From positions 1 to 46,531 of IMG/VR virus record IMGVR_UViG_3300025326_000068: a stretch of 46,531 bases of DNA; one strand, 5' to 3'. Numbering within the stretch: the first letter of the stretch is position 1; the number at the start of each line of letters is the position of its first letter. Shown in pieces: positions 28,196-36,949 of this stretch. Below the pieces are notes generated by a model. The model saw nothing but the letters and a program-made list of their open reading frames with translations, was not told where the DNA came from and ran no database searches. The position numbers were made by a program, and so were the translations under genes. The DNA comes from a virus.

Positions 28196-30648
28196 AACAG
28201 AGCATAACGCGGGGTAATAAGAATGCGGTTGAAGGTGAGCGTATTCGTGATGGTCGGGTTGGCGTCCGTATCTCCGTTGAAACAGATCAACAGATTGAGC
28301 TTGCCCGGTACGAGTTCCAGAACATCCCCGATCATTTGCAGATCTTTATCCACAGCCAATCCGCTAGTGATTTGAACAGCGCCCGCCGCATCCAGAACAA
28401 AACGCGTTCCCGTGGTAATGGTCGAAACTTTTACGATGGGGCGCGGCAGGACCGCGAAATAATCTACGCTGACATTCGCCGCTCCGGCCACACTTCGTTT
28501 AGCGCGCAGCGTCCAATTCGAGCTCCCGCCGGTGATAAAAACGCCCAGGTAATCTTTGAACCAGCGCATCGTAGGCAGGACGATCGGCGGCGTCCGCATC
28601 AGGCGCATGGCGGCCCCCAGCGTGACGCTCAAAAATTCGGTGACGGTCTCGGAATTCCCGAAATCGAACGCGGCGGCGATCTGCAAATTCGCCCCGGCGT
28701 CCATCATGCGCGCAAAGAAGATCACTTCGCGTCCTGCCAGCAGATCGTAAACTCCCGCCGTCAGGAAGCCTGACGGCGTAATTCCCACGGGGACGCTGCC
28801 CGTATTGACGCTCGTATCCAGGTATTCACCGCCGCTCGAATTGGCGTCCACCACGCCGCTCTGCTCGACGTATAGAAAGCTCGTGGGCAACAAAAACTTG
28901 CCGTAATCTATGTCGCACAGGCTGATCCAGACTGAGCCTAAACTGCTCAAAAGAACTTCTAGCGCCGTTTCCGCCTGAAGGCTGCCGGGCAGGCCGCCCG
29001 CGGCGAGCCAATTATCCCGCGTCGAATCATCACAGTTATCGACTATCGAGTCGCCGTCCTTCGTCCACAACCAGGGCAGCGCCCCCACGCGCTCCACGTC
29101 GGCGGCGACCTGCGTCAGGTTGGTGTAGTCGTCGCTGACCTGCGCCGCGGTCAATTCCACGCCGAAGACGGTGAAGTCCATCGCCGTGCAGACCGCCTGC
29201 TGCGCGCTGGAACTGTTGCACAGCAGGTAGAGCGTCGCCGCCGCCACCGGGTCGAAGCTGGCGCTGGAGGCCGCGCTGGCGCCGTCCTTGTAGATCGCGA
29301 TCCCGCTTGGCCCCCACACGAAATGCAGGAACAGGATATTGAACGCGCCGAACGTCTGCGCCGCAGTGCTGATCGTCGTCGTCCCGTCGGTGAAATAGAA
29401 CTTGTCGTCGCTGGCCTGGTAGTAGGCGTTCAAGCCGGACGCGCCGCTGGAGAACAGATACTGCGTCGCGAGCGAGGCCGAGACCGTGTTCGCCAGGTGC
29501 GGACGCCAGACGATGCGTATGCAGCCCTGCGCTTCGCGGAGCGTGTCATCCGTGGCGGTGATGGTGAGCACCGTCGCCGTCTGCGTGCTCGTGCTGGCGT
29601 GCGCCGTTCCAGACCAGGCGCAGCCGAGCTGGTCGCCGTAGAAGAAGGGCCGCTGGTCGATGGCGGCCAGCGCCTGGAAACCGTCCACGTAGACCTGGCG
29701 CGGATACTGGACGGAAACGCCCGTCGCCGCCGCGATGCCCAGGCCGGTGACGCTGGCCTGCAGGAGATACCAGCCGTCGCCGACGGAAATGAAAGTCGTG
29801 GTCTGCTCGACAGTGTCGTAAATGATCTTAAGGTCACTGGCCGTCACCGCCGCGCCGTCCTCGCGTTTGGCATAGCACGAGAGAACGTGTGTTTCCACCG
29901 CCAGCGTCAGGCTCTGCGTGAATGCGCCCGTGGCCGTCGTGATGCAGTACAACCGCGCCGAGGCCGAGCCGAACAAGGTAAAATTCTCGTCGGTGTTCTT
30001 TTCGCTGACCAGCGCCGCCGCCGTCGTCCAACCCGTGTCGTAGGTCGTGTTTCCGAACACCGGATTGGTGAATAGATTCGTCAGCGGGCCGGCCTGGACG
30101 ACCAGGCCGCGCGAGAAGTTCTTGCCGATGTCGTCCTCGCGCGCCGCGCCTTTGGCCGAGCACAGCCGCTGCTTGCGCCCGACGGCAACGCCCTTGACGA
30201 TCAGCCGCGCGGCGCACTGCGGCAGGGCCGCGTCGCGCGTCTGCGCGTAGAGTTCCGATACGCCCGCCCAGCCGTGCAGAATTTCGTAGAAGAGCGTCCC
30301 GTCCTGCCCCCACAGCGGCGCGGGCGTATCGCTGTTCGGTTTGAATTCCAGATAGAGCGGTTCGGATTCGTCCCCGGCCAGCGAGAGGAACGCTTGCACG
30401 TCGGCGATCCCGCGCCGGTTCTCCCATTCGCTCGCGCCCAGGACGTGCAGCCCGAAGGTGAAATCGCGCTCGTCCACGTTCACGCCGACGACGCGCGTCG
30501 CGCCGCTCCGGTTGGCGCTCGATCCGCGCGCCAGCGTGGGCCGCGTGGCCGGGGCGGGCGGCACGAAATCTTCTGCGACCAAGTAGCGCCCGGCCATCAG
30601 GTCGAGCGACTTCACACCTTTCACGAGCTTGAAAACAGCCGTGGTCAT
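28192..30648 (-). CDS. distal tail protein with LamG-like domain (818 aa)
   Basis: Start ATG 30648 overlaps the tape measure stop (TAATG). N-terminal part resembles siphovirus distal tail proteins: FTFGLHVLGASEWENRRGIADVQ and LYLEFKPNSDTPAPLW. Central region holds a LamG/jelly-roll domain (RIVWRPHLANTVSASLATQY, QASDDKFYFTDG, LHFVWGPSGIAIYKDG). The C-terminal third is beta-rich with a second carbohydrate-binding-like section. It likely sits at the tail tip and contacts host glycans. A Cys/His metal site is not evident. Confidence 0.75.
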   Translation of the reverse strand: MTTAVFKLVKGVKSLDLMAGRYLVAEDFVPPAPATRPTLARGSSANRSGATRVVGVNVDERDFTFGLHVLGASEWENRRGIADVQAFLSLAGDESEPLYLEFKPNSDTPAPLWGQDGTLFYEILHGWAGVSELYAQTRDAALPQCAARLIVKGVAVGRKQRLCSAKGAAREDDIGKNFSRGLVVQAGPLTNLFTNPVFGNTTYDTGWTTAAALVSEKNTDENFTLFGSASARLYCITTATGAFTQSLTLAVETHVLSCYAKREDGAAVTASDLKIIYDTVEQTTTFISVGDGWYLLQASVTGLGIAAATGVSVQYPRQVYVDGFQALAAIDQRPFFYGDQLGCAWSGTAHASTSTQTATVLTITATDDTLREAQGCIRIVWRPHLANTVSASLATQYLFSSGASGLNAYYQASDDKFYFTDGTTTISTAAQTFGAFNILFLHFVWGPSGIAIYKDGASAASSASFDPVAAATLYLLCNSSSAQQAVCTAMDFTVFGVELTAAQVSDDYTNLTQVAADVERVGALPWLWTKDGDSIVDNCDDSTRDNWLAAGGLPGSLQAETALEVLLSSLGSVWISLCDIDYGKFLLPTSFLYVEQSGVVDANSSGGEYLDTSVNTGSVPVGITPSGFLTAGVYDLLAGREVIFFARMMDAGANLQIAAAFDFGNSETVTEFLSVTLGAAMRLMRTPPIVLPTMRWFKDYLGVFITGGSSNWTLRAKRSVAGAANVSVDYFAVLPRPIVKVSTITTGTRFVLDAAGAVQITSGLAVDKDLQMIGDVLELVPGKLNLLICFNGDTDANPTITNTLTFNRILITPRYALL

Positions 30649-32795
30649 TATTGCGTCCCTGCGCCGTTGCGCAGCGCGGCGCGCAGTTCGCGGCCCAGGA
30701 GCGTCACGGCGGCGCGCGCGACTTCGCCCGCGTCCTGCCCCGGCGCGGCGTTGACCACGACGGCGCCGGGCATGATCGTGACGCTGCCCGCGCTGGCGAG
30801 CGCCGCCATGGCGTCCTGGCGCGTCAGGACGTATCCGCCCGTCTGCGGCGTCACCACGACCTCGGGCCGCGTCGCCCACGATTCGTTCACGCCGATCATC
30901 TGCCCGGCCATGAAGCTGCCGCCGTGCTGCCGCATTCCGCCGATCTCAATTTCCGGCTCGCTAGGGACAATCACGACGCCGCCCGCCTGCGCGCCGCCGC
31001 CTCCGCCCCCACCCAGATCGGAATGACCTTCGTCCGGCGGGATGCCCGCATCGGGTACTGGCCCCCCGCCTGGGACATTGCTCTGGATGCGGACGCTGAC
31101 CCGAACTTCAGTCGGGATTTCTAGGATGGCGTTCGTGATGAGGTCGATCTGCTCCAGCCAATCATCCCAATTCCCGGATTCAGCGACATCCCCCACCGCG
31201 CCGATAACAGCCTGCGTCGCGTCAGCAGTCTTTTCGTCGATCAATCCCCACTGCCGGGCGAGCTCGGTCAGATGCCCCGCGCCCTCCTGCGTCAGATCGG
31301 CGTTCGCCAGCTGCTGCGCAACGATGTTGAAGATGATCTTGCGCGTGGCCTCGGTGTGCGCGGCTTCGTTCTCGGCGTATTTCGTTTCGAGCTCCCCCAG
31401 GCTCTCCATTTCCCGCGCCGCCGTTTCGCTCTGCACGCCCGCCAACTCGTTTAAACGCTCTTTCGTCTGGTCGATCTCGTCCTGGATGCGGTCGCGCCGC
31501 TCGATATAGTTCTCGTCTTCCTCGCGGATCGGCCCGGCGATCAGAAAGTTCAGATCCTTCAAGGCTTCGTTGTAATCTTTGAGCGATTCTTTGGCCGCCT
31601 GCTCTGCAACTTCCTGATCTTGCAGCGTCGGGCGCAAGTCCAACAGCGCCTGGTTATTCGCTTCCAGCAGCCCGATGCTTTCGCGGCGCTGGTCGCCGAC
31701 GTTGATGAGCGCGCGCGCCTGGTTGTATTCGGCCTCGGTCAGGATATTGGTCGTGTCTGCCACGAGCCGACCGGTCGGAACGCCTTCCTCCCAGAGTTCG
31801 ATGGCGCGTCCGGCGATGATGTTCGTGCGCTCCATTTCGGCGCGGTAATCGGCGTAACTGCGCGACGTGCCGACGATCGTCTGTTGGTGCGCGTCGATCT
31901 CCTTTGTGACACTCGTCCAGAAACCTGGACCCGCGATGGAGATGAACGTGTCCAAACCTTGCGTCAATTCGGTGAGCGCGACGAATGTATCGCGCAATGC
32001 CGGGTTTAAATCTTCCCCCAACTTGGTCCCCGTCGCTTCCAGCGCGTCCACCAGGTTGGAGAGCGCCCCGCCAGCCGTCTGCGCCTGCTGCGCCATCAAG
32101 CCGCCGAAGTCGGCGCGCATCCCGGCCAGGATGGCCTGGATGCCCTGCTCGGCGGGGATCAGGCCCTTCTCGACCATCTTCTGCACTTCGGCGGTCGTGA
32201 CGCCCATGCTCTCGGCCAGCAAGCGCCAGGCGGGAATGCCGGCTTCGGTGAGCTGCAGCATCTCCTGACTAGCGATCTTGCCGCGCGTCTGCATCTGGCC
32301 CAGCGCGCGCGTGATGCGGTCAATGCCGAATGATCCCGTGCCGAGGGCGGCGGTGGCGTCGCCCACGTCGCGCAGGATGGGGATGATCTCCGAGGCGGTG
32401 AAGCCGTAAGCCATCAGGCGCTTGCTGGCTTCGGTCAAATCGGTGAATTGAAACGGGGTCTTGGCGGCGAAGGCGCGCAGCTCTTCCAGGTGCCGCTGCG
32501 CTTCGGCGGACGAGCCGGTGAGCGTCGTGAAGGCGATGCGCGTCTGCTCCATATTCATCCCCAAGCGGACGATCTCTTTGCCCAGGCCCACCACGCCGGC
32601 CGTGATGGCCGTCACGGAGATGTAGCCCCCCAGAGTCTTGAGCAGGTCCCCGGATTGGGTCTGCGCCGCCCGCGTGCTGTTCCCCAGGCTTTTTACGCCC
32701 CTCTCGCCTTCGTCTATAGCGCGGGCGAAGGCGCGCAGCTGCGCGGAGAAGTTGTCGGCGACCGAGAGCCGGATGGTGGTTTCGCGCGTCGCCAT
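30648..32795 (-). CDS. tape measure protein (715 aa)
   Basis: Start SVADNFSAQLRAFARAIDEG, then tape-measure signatures: VTAITAGVVGLGKEIVRLGM, MEQTRIAFTTLTGSSAEAQ, FQFTDLTEASKRLMAYGF and GKIASQEMLQLTEAGIPAW. Middle helices (ETTARERLNELAG-type heptads), a Gly-rich hinge and a beta-like C-terminus. Length 715 residues at about 1.5 angstrom each predicts a tail of about 105 nm. Follows the tail assembly chaperone pair, as usual. Confidence 0.9.
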   Translation of the reverse strand: MATRETTIRLSVADNFSAQLRAFARAIDEGERGVKSLGNSTRAAQTQSGDLLKTLGGYISVTAITAGVVGLGKEIVRLGMNMEQTRIAFTTLTGSSAEAQRHLEELRAFAAKTPFQFTDLTEASKRLMAYGFTASEIIPILRDVGDATAALGTGSFGIDRITRALGQMQTRGKIASQEMLQLTEAGIPAWRLLAESMGVTTAEVQKMVEKGLIPAEQGIQAILAGMRADFGGLMAQQAQTAGGALSNLVDALEATGTKLGEDLNPALRDTFVALTELTQGLDTFISIAGPGFWTSVTKEIDAHQQTIVGTSRSYADYRAEMERTNIIAGRAIELWEEGVPTGRLVADTTNILTEAEYNQARALINVGDQRRESIGLLEANNQALLDLRPTLQDQEVAEQAAKESLKDYNEALKDLNFLIAGPIREEDENYIERRDRIQDEIDQTKERLNELAGVQSETAAREMESLGELETKYAENEAAHTEATRKIIFNIVAQQLANADLTQEGAGHLTELARQWGLIDEKTADATQAVIGAVGDVAESGNWDDWLEQIDLITNAILEIPTEVRVSVRIQSNVPGGGPVPDAGIPPDEGHSDLGGGGGGGAQAGGVVIVPSEPEIEIGGMRQHGGSFMAGQMIGVNESWATRPEVVVTPQTGGYVLTRQDAMAALASAGSVTIMPGAVVVNAAPGQDAGEVARAAVTLLGRELRAALRNGAGTQ

Positions 32796-32999
32796 TTAAT
32801 CGCCTAGCAGGATCAGGAATTGCGCCAGAAGTCCGGCTTCATTTCCAAGCCGGACGGCCTGCTCCAGGAGCGCAGCGCGCTCCATTTCACGCCAGCGTTC
32901 ATAGGCCAGCATTTCGGCCCGTTCAAGGCGCGGCAATCTCCGCCATTGGCTCGGCGTCAGCCCCCGGCGGATCATCGTCTTGTGGGAGAGCAGCATCAA
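32796..32999 (-). CDS. tail assembly chaperone, downstream (T-like) frame (67 aa)
   Basis: Overlaps the end of the upstream chaperone by 77 nt in the +1 frame and abuts the tape measure start. TTG/ATG starts exist at 32999/32996 but no good ribosome site, so it is probably made only as the tail of a frameshift product. GLTPSQWRRLPRLERAEMLA followed by YERWREMERAAL fits a T-like domain that binds tape measure protein. Confidence 0.75.
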   Translation of the reverse strand: MMLLSHKTMIRRGLTPSQWRRLPRLERAEMLAYERWREMERAALLEQAVRLGNEAGLLAQFLILLGD

Positions 33000-33450
33000 C
33001 GGATCGAAAGGAGCGCAGGATGTTTCCCATCTCCTCCTCCGTCACCGCGTTCAGGCGGTTGGAGACGGTCAGCAGCGCGCGCCAGGCCCATCCGCCCATG
33101 CGATTCTTGAGCGCGTCAATTTTTTCAGTTTCAGTTTCGCCGGGGATTTCGATCTGCACCGCCGCCAGAAGCACGCGGTGGGCCAGCAGTTGGTCAGCCT
33201 CTTCGACGCCGCGCACGTAGTCCGGATGGTCGTAGTCCAGGATCTCCGTCACGCGCCCGTTGACCTTCTGAAAATCTTTGACCGGCGGTTTGGGCCTGCT
33301 TATCGTGCGCCGCAGCTGCCACAAGGCCTCTTCCGAAAGCGGCTTGACGGGGACCAGGATCAACTTTCCGTCCGGGCGCGTCAACGTCACAAGCACCGGG
33401 GTTGTGCCCAAATCGTCCAATGTTGTAGCCAGCATCGGCTCATTAAGCAT
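32923..33450 (-). CDS. tail assembly chaperone, upstream (G-like) frame (175 aa)
   Basis: ATG 33450 has AGGGA 8-9 nt upstream; a GTG at 33477 is possible. Typical G-protein layout: small beta start (TTPVLVTLTRPDGKLILVPV), ISRPKPPVKDFQKVNGR, helical rest and a Pro/Asp/Glu tail. It precedes the tape measure and overlaps the T-like frame, so it likely coats the tape measure during tail assembly. Frameshift site: G5 at 32961-32965. Confidence 0.8.
   Translation of the reverse strand: MLNEPMLATTLDDLGTTPVLVTLTRPDGKLILVPVKPLSEEALWQLRRTISRPKPPVKDFQKVNGRVTEILDYDHPDYVRGVEEADQLLAHRVLLAAVQIEIPGETETEKIDALKNRMGGWAWRALLTVSNRLNAVTEEEMGNILRSFRSVDAALPQDDDPPGADAEPMAEIAAP
32961..32965 (-). other. candidate +1 frameshift site (CCG GGG GCT)
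   Basis: In frame 0 of the G-like gene the codons are CCG-GGG-GCT-GAC. A shift of P-site GGG by +1 re-pairs perfectly (GGG) and then reads CTG ACG in the T-like frame. The five-G run lies 35 nt into the 77-nt overlap. Lambda-like phages use -1; a +1/-2 shift would be an unusual variant. Confidence 0.6.
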
Positions 33451-33480
33451 GGGTAATTTCCCTGAAGGTGATCTCACCTG

Positions 33481-33502
33481 CCCTGGCGGGCATGCGCCAG
33501 GG
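33481..33502 (-). promoter_or_regulatory. stem-loop before the tail chaperone gene
   Basis: CCCTGGCG (33481-33488) pairs with CGCCAGGG (33495-33502), loop 6 nt, between the tail tube-like gene stop (33516) and the chaperone start (33450). Confidence 0.6.
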
Positions 33503-33515
33503 TTAGATCATCCGC

Positions 33516-33944
33516 CTAGTTCCCGAAGGCGCTCCAGGCGTTGGCGGCCATCGCGTAGCGCCCGCGCATCAGGTCCCCGCCAGCCTGCTGGAAATTGGCT
33601 TCCGAGACCGCGCCGGAATACAGCACGAATTGCGCGCTTTGCGTTACGCCGCTGGAAATCAAACCTTCAAATTTCGCGTTGACGGCGGCGGAAGCATTGG
33701 CGAGCCGGAAAAGAGTCAGGTCGGCCAGGAGCGTTTCGATCGCCAGCTCTGCACGCCGCCCGGTCAGAACGCGCCGATAGACCTGCCCGAAACCGCGAAA
33801 TTCCTGCCAGCCGTAGACGAAACGCAGGCTGGCATTCTGCGCGAAGCCGATCCCGCTGCCGCTCGTGCTCCCCGACGCGCTGGCATATAAGTAGAGTTTG
33901 CCCTCAGCGAAGGCATAGACCTCGCCCGTTCCCGGCCCTGGCAT
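33516..33944 (-). CDS. tail tube-associated protein (142 aa)
   Basis: EVYAFAEGKLYLYASASGSTSG followed by a beta/alpha pattern (SLRFVYGWQEFRGFGQVY, YRRVLTGRRAELAIETLLAD) resembles phage tail tube/completion proteins. Follows the tail protein (33948) by three bases. Either the tube or a minor tube protein; the paralogous pair nearby makes the identity of the true tube uncertain. Confidence 0.55.
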   Translation of the reverse strand: MPGPGTGEVYAFAEGKLYLYASASGSTSGSGIGFAQNASLRFVYGWQEFRGFGQVYRRVLTGRRAELAIETLLADLTLFRLANASAAVNAKFEGLISSGVTQSAQFVLYSGAVSEANFQQAGGDLMRGRYAMAANAWSAFGN

Positions 33945-33947
33945 GGC

Positions 33948-34421
33948 TCAGGCGATATAGCCGCTGCCGGTGGGCCCGGTCATGGAAAGCGCGCGCCAGG
34001 TCTCCTGCCACTGGTTGCCGTTTTCGCCTTCCGTCCAGCCCTCCGTGACCTTGACGCAGTTGTGAAACTGATAATACTGCGCCGTGACGCTCGGCAGCTC
34101 TGTGTCCGTGCCCTTGATCTCAAAATGGACTTGGGGGGTCGAAGCGCCCGAGGCGGTCGCAGGCGCGGCCTTGTTGCCGGTCACAGCTTGCAGGTAGGTG
34201 AATTGCAGTTCCTGCGCATTAACGGTCGTGACCTTGTGATGATGGGCCGTGCCGCGCTCCATGACCGTCGCCACGCCGCGCGCCGAGTTGTAGGTCGTTC
34301 CGGCCTGGACGAACCCGATGAGCGCCGTCAATGCGCCCGAGGCCGTGGCCCAGCCGCCGGTGCCCGAGGCCTGCGCCCAGCGCAGCGCTCCTTCAGCAAA
34401 CGTCCTGACTTCTCTTGACAT
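33948..34421 (-). CDS. major tail protein-like (157 aa)
   Basis: ATG 34421 with AGGAG 7 nt upstream and a stem-loop in front. Beta-rich: RTFAEGALRWAQASGTGGWA, GVATVMERGTAHHHK, VHFEIKGTDTELPSVTAQYY and WRALSMTGPTGSGYIA. It has a clear homologue in the head module (1781-2428). In the tail-module position after the completion proteins, so likely the major tail (tube) protein or a neck protein. Confidence 0.65.
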   Translation of the reverse strand: MSREVRTFAEGALRWAQASGTGGWATASGALTALIGFVQAGTTYNSARGVATVMERGTAHHHKVTTVNAQELQFTYLQAVTGNKAAPATASGASTPQVHFEIKGTDTELPSVTAQYYQFHNCVKVTEGWTEGENGNQWQETWRALSMTGPTGSGYIA

Positions 34422-34443
34422 AGCCTGACTCCTTTGTTAGTAA

Positions 34444-34467
34444 GGGCGGGACGCTACGCGCCCGCCC
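34444..34467 (-). promoter_or_regulatory. stem-loop upstream of the tail-protein ribosome site
   Basis: GGGCGGG (34444-34450) pairs with CCCGCCC (34461-34467), 10-nt loop, about 10 nt before the AGGAG of the gene at 34421. The same stem is at 10024 and 41894. Confidence 0.7.
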
Positions 34468-34495
34468 CTTCAGGCTCTCAGGCTCTTGGGATCGT

Positions 34496-35023
34496 TTATC
34501 CAGCTGTCACTCGCTCCAGCCAGCGGTATTGTACCACCAGCCGGACGCGCATCACATCCGGGTTTGGGTCGGGCGCGACCGGCGTCTCGCGCGCGGGATT
34601 GGCGCGGATGATCGTACCGTTCGCGGTCGGGCTGGCGGTTGTACCGTATATGTCCAGAATAGAGATGCCTGCGCCGGTGGCGAACACGCGCGCGGCCATG
34701 TCGCGCATCTGGCGCAGATTGCGCACGTGCAGCCCGCTGGCGCGCGCGTAGGATTCCCAGCAAGAGACTTCCGCCAAGCCGATCTGCTCCGCGCCGCGCC
34801 AGCCGTCGTCCAGCGCGCGGCCTTGCGCCATTTCGCGCGTCTCCGTTCCCAGGTGTGCGACGCTGAAGCTGGGGAATGTCAGCGGCTGCTGCGGCATGTC
34901 AAAATTCACGACGGCGCTCGTCATCCATGACGGCAGCCCTTTGGCCGTGATCTGCGTCTCGAAAAAGTCATTGAAAGAACCGGCTACATTGAAGAACGCG
35001 CCGGGGTGGGCGGTGAAGGGCAT
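34496..35023 (-). CDS. tail terminator / minor tail protein (175 aa)
   Basis: Alpha/beta: FNVAGSFNDFFETQITAKGLPSW, VVNFDMPQQPLTFPSFSVAHLG, RVRLVVQYRWLERVT. This is the shape of phage tail terminator or minor tail proteins that follow gp10-like genes. It shares a boundary base with the upstream gene (35023). Function assigned by position and secondary-structure pattern. Confidence 0.6.
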   Translation of the reverse strand: MPFTAHPGAFFNVAGSFNDFFETQITAKGLPSWMTSAVVNFDMPQQPLTFPSFSVAHLGTETREMAQGRALDDGWRGAEQIGLAEVSCWESYARASGLHVRNLRQMRDMAARVFATGAGISILDIYGTTASPTANGTIIRANPARETPVAPDPNPDVMRVRLVVQYRWLERVTAG

Positions 35024-35235
35024 CAGTTTTTATCCGCCCCTTTGTCGGCTTGCATGGCTTCTTCGAGAAACGCCTTAAGCGTTTGGATGCCACCCGCATC
35101 AGTCTGATACATCAGATTATAAGCCCCGCATTCTTCGCCGTCGTCATAACGCCAATAGATATACGTTTTGTCTTCGGGCTTTTCAAAAACGGCTACAATC
35201 TTCTTTTTTCGTGAAAAGGGATAGTTTTTTTGCAT
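35023..35235 (-). CDS. small connector-region protein (70 aa)
   Basis: Very basic start (MQKNYPFSRKKKIVAVFEKP), YIYWRYDDGEECGAYNLMY and an acidic helix end. Coupled to both neighbours by one-base overlaps (35023 and 35235). No family recognised. Confidence 0.55.
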   Translation of the reverse strand: MQKNYPFSRKKKIVAVFEKPEDKTYIYWRYDDGEECGAYNLMYQTDAGGIQTLKAFLEEAMQADKGADKN

Positions 35236-35669
35236 TACAACTCCAGCCAGCGCAGGTTAGGGTCGAGCGGGTCGATCAATCCCAACTCTTTTTCAAGTTC
35301 TACCTGCCCCGTGAGTTGGGCGGTGTCCAAAAATCCGGCGGGGGCCTGGCGCGAATGGCCCTGATTGAGCTGCTCAATGTAGCCGACGTTGCTACCCTGC
35401 GTGATCGTCAGCCCGCCGTCTTCGCTCCGCCAAGTCGCATCGGCGGCGCTGGCCTCGTTGCCCGGCTTGCCGATATCGCTCGGCGTCCAGTGCCCCCAGG
35501 AGGCGCGCGCCCGGCCCGTGTCCACGGGCATCTCGATTTTGACGCGCTTCTCGACCGCGAAGCTGGCGCTCTTCACCGCCTGGCGCGCGGCGCGGGCCGT
35601 GGCGCGCTCGGCCTGGCTCGCCTGGCGCGCGAGTTTGCGGTAGTCGCTGGCGTCAATCGTGATTTGCAT
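35235..35669 (-). CDS. HK97 gp10-like tail completion protein (144 aa)
   Basis: ATG 35669 overlaps the radical SAM stop (TAATG); the long open frame above it is spurious. MQITIDASDYRKLARQASQA and VDTGRARASWGHWTPSDIGK with GSNVGYIEQLNQGHSRQAP are the standard signature of HK97 gp10-like proteins, which close the head-tail junction. The gene normally follows the head closure gene; here a 6-kb cassette separates them. Confidence 0.85.
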   Translation of the reverse strand: MQITIDASDYRKLARQASQAERATARAARQAVKSASFAVEKRVKIEMPVDTGRARASWGHWTPSDIGKPGNEASAADATWRSEDGGLTITQGSNVGYIEQLNQGHSRQAPAGFLDTAQLTGQVELEKELGLIDPLDPNLRWLEL

Positions 35670-36949
35670 TAATAAGGTATCCCTTCCCGTTCGATGTCTT
35701 GCATCAACCGGTCGCGGAACTCCGTGATCTCCTGGCGCGTCAGGTGCGAGGTGGAGACGATAGACTCGTTGTGCTCGCGCGCTCCCTTGAACCAAAATTC
35801 CTCGGGCAGTTCTTCTTCCCATTTCACATCGTATTTTACACCCAAATAATCTTCCGCGCGCCGCGTCATAGGCGTGCCAGGGAACGGGATGAGCGTGTTC
35901 ACGTCCACCCGGTCGGGGCGGTGCGTAAGAATCCAATCGCGTGTGCGCTCCATGCTCTCGCGGTCTTCTCCCGGCAGGCCCAGGATGAAGGACGCTTTGA
36001 ACTTAATGCCCAACTGCTTACACCAGCCTAAGACTTGCGTATCCTGCTCGATGGTCGTGCCTTTATGGACGTTGGCTTTGATGCGATTGTCGGCGCTCTC
36101 CACTCCGGCCAGCACTTGGACCAGGCCGCCCTCGGCCATCTGCCGCAGGTAGTCCAGGCCGCCCTGGTGCGAGATCACGTCCGTGCGCAGGAAGCAGCGC
36201 CATACGACGCTGTACCTTTTCATCACTTCCAGGAGGGAGAGCATGCGCGGCTTGTTGAGCGGCAGGATGTCGTCGTAGTACATCAGCCCCGTGTGTCCGC
36301 GCTCGACCGCTTCGCGGATTTGCGCCTCGACGATGGAGAGGGGTTCGTAGCGCACGGAACGGTCCCAGATCACGCCGTTCCTGCCCGACTCGCAGAAGGC
36401 GCACGCCATCGGACATCCGCGCGAAGTGAAGAGCGTGGTCGTGCGATGAGGACGCCCCTCGCGATCGTGGAGCGTCGCGTGATATTTGTCGTCCCATCTC
36501 CTGACGGGCGGCAAGGCCCAATCCAGCGGGCCGGGCGTGATCGGCGGCGCAAAGGAAAGCGTCGTTGCGCGCCGCGCGGCCCCGGATACGATCCGACTGA
36601 CCGTCTGCGGATGGTCGCTCTCGCCCGACACGATCACATCGAAGCCCAAAGCGCGGCAAGAATCGGGGTTCGTCCAGGGCGCAGCCCCGCCGAGGACGAC
36701 CGCGCTTTTCTCCCAGGCGCGCGTGAGTCCGGCCAGCCGCCTGACCTCGTGCATCTGCGGGCTGGTGGCGCTGATCCAGACCTGCTCGAATTCACCGTCC
36801 TGGGGAAACGGGTCGCAAGTCAGGTCGCGGAAATCGGTCGCGTATCCCTGCGCTTCCAACTGCGCGGCCAGATACCAAACGCCCAAAGGTGGATATACCA
36901 GCGGGTCTATGAGAAAAGTTGAACGAGGAAATACTAGACAGATATTCAT
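35669..36949 (-). CDS. B12-type radical SAM enzyme (426 aa)
   Basis: Radical SAM Cys motif CPMACAFC (Cys179, Cys183, Cys186). N-terminal 120 residues form a Rossmann-like domain with PPLGVWYLAAQLEAQGY and VIVSGE, the layout of B12-binding radical SAM proteins, although no DxHxxG motif is seen. C-terminal half has VQVLAGVESADNRIKANVHKG, KASFILGLPGE and NTLIPFPGTPMTR, typical of the family. Such enzymes methylate or rearrange inert carbons. In this cassette it probably modifies a sugar or glycan. Stop overlaps the gp10-like ATG. Confidence 0.85.
   Translation of the reverse strand: MNICLVFPRSTFLIDPLVYPPLGVWYLAAQLEAQGYATDFRDLTCDPFPQDGEFEQVWISATSPQMHEVRRLAGLTRAWEKSAVVLGGAAPWTNPDSCRALGFDVIVSGESDHPQTVSRIVSGAARRATTLSFAPPITPGPLDWALPPVRRWDDKYHATLHDREGRPHRTTTLFTSRGCPMACAFCESGRNGVIWDRSVRYEPLSIVEAQIREAVERGHTGLMYYDDILPLNKPRMLSLLEVMKRYSVVWRCFLRTDVISHQGGLDYLRQMAEGGLVQVLAGVESADNRIKANVHKGTTIEQDTQVLGWCKQLGIKFKASFILGLPGEDRESMERTRDWILTHRPDRVDVNTLIPFPGTPMTRRAEDYLGVKYDVKWEEELPEEFWFKGAREHNESIVSTSHLTRQEITEFRDRLMQDIEREGIPY

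Noticed and set aside
28192-30879. 895-aa version of the distal tail protein
   Set aside because: The first 77 codons overlap the tape measure gene and are out of character; ATG 30648 in a TAATG overlap is the natural start.
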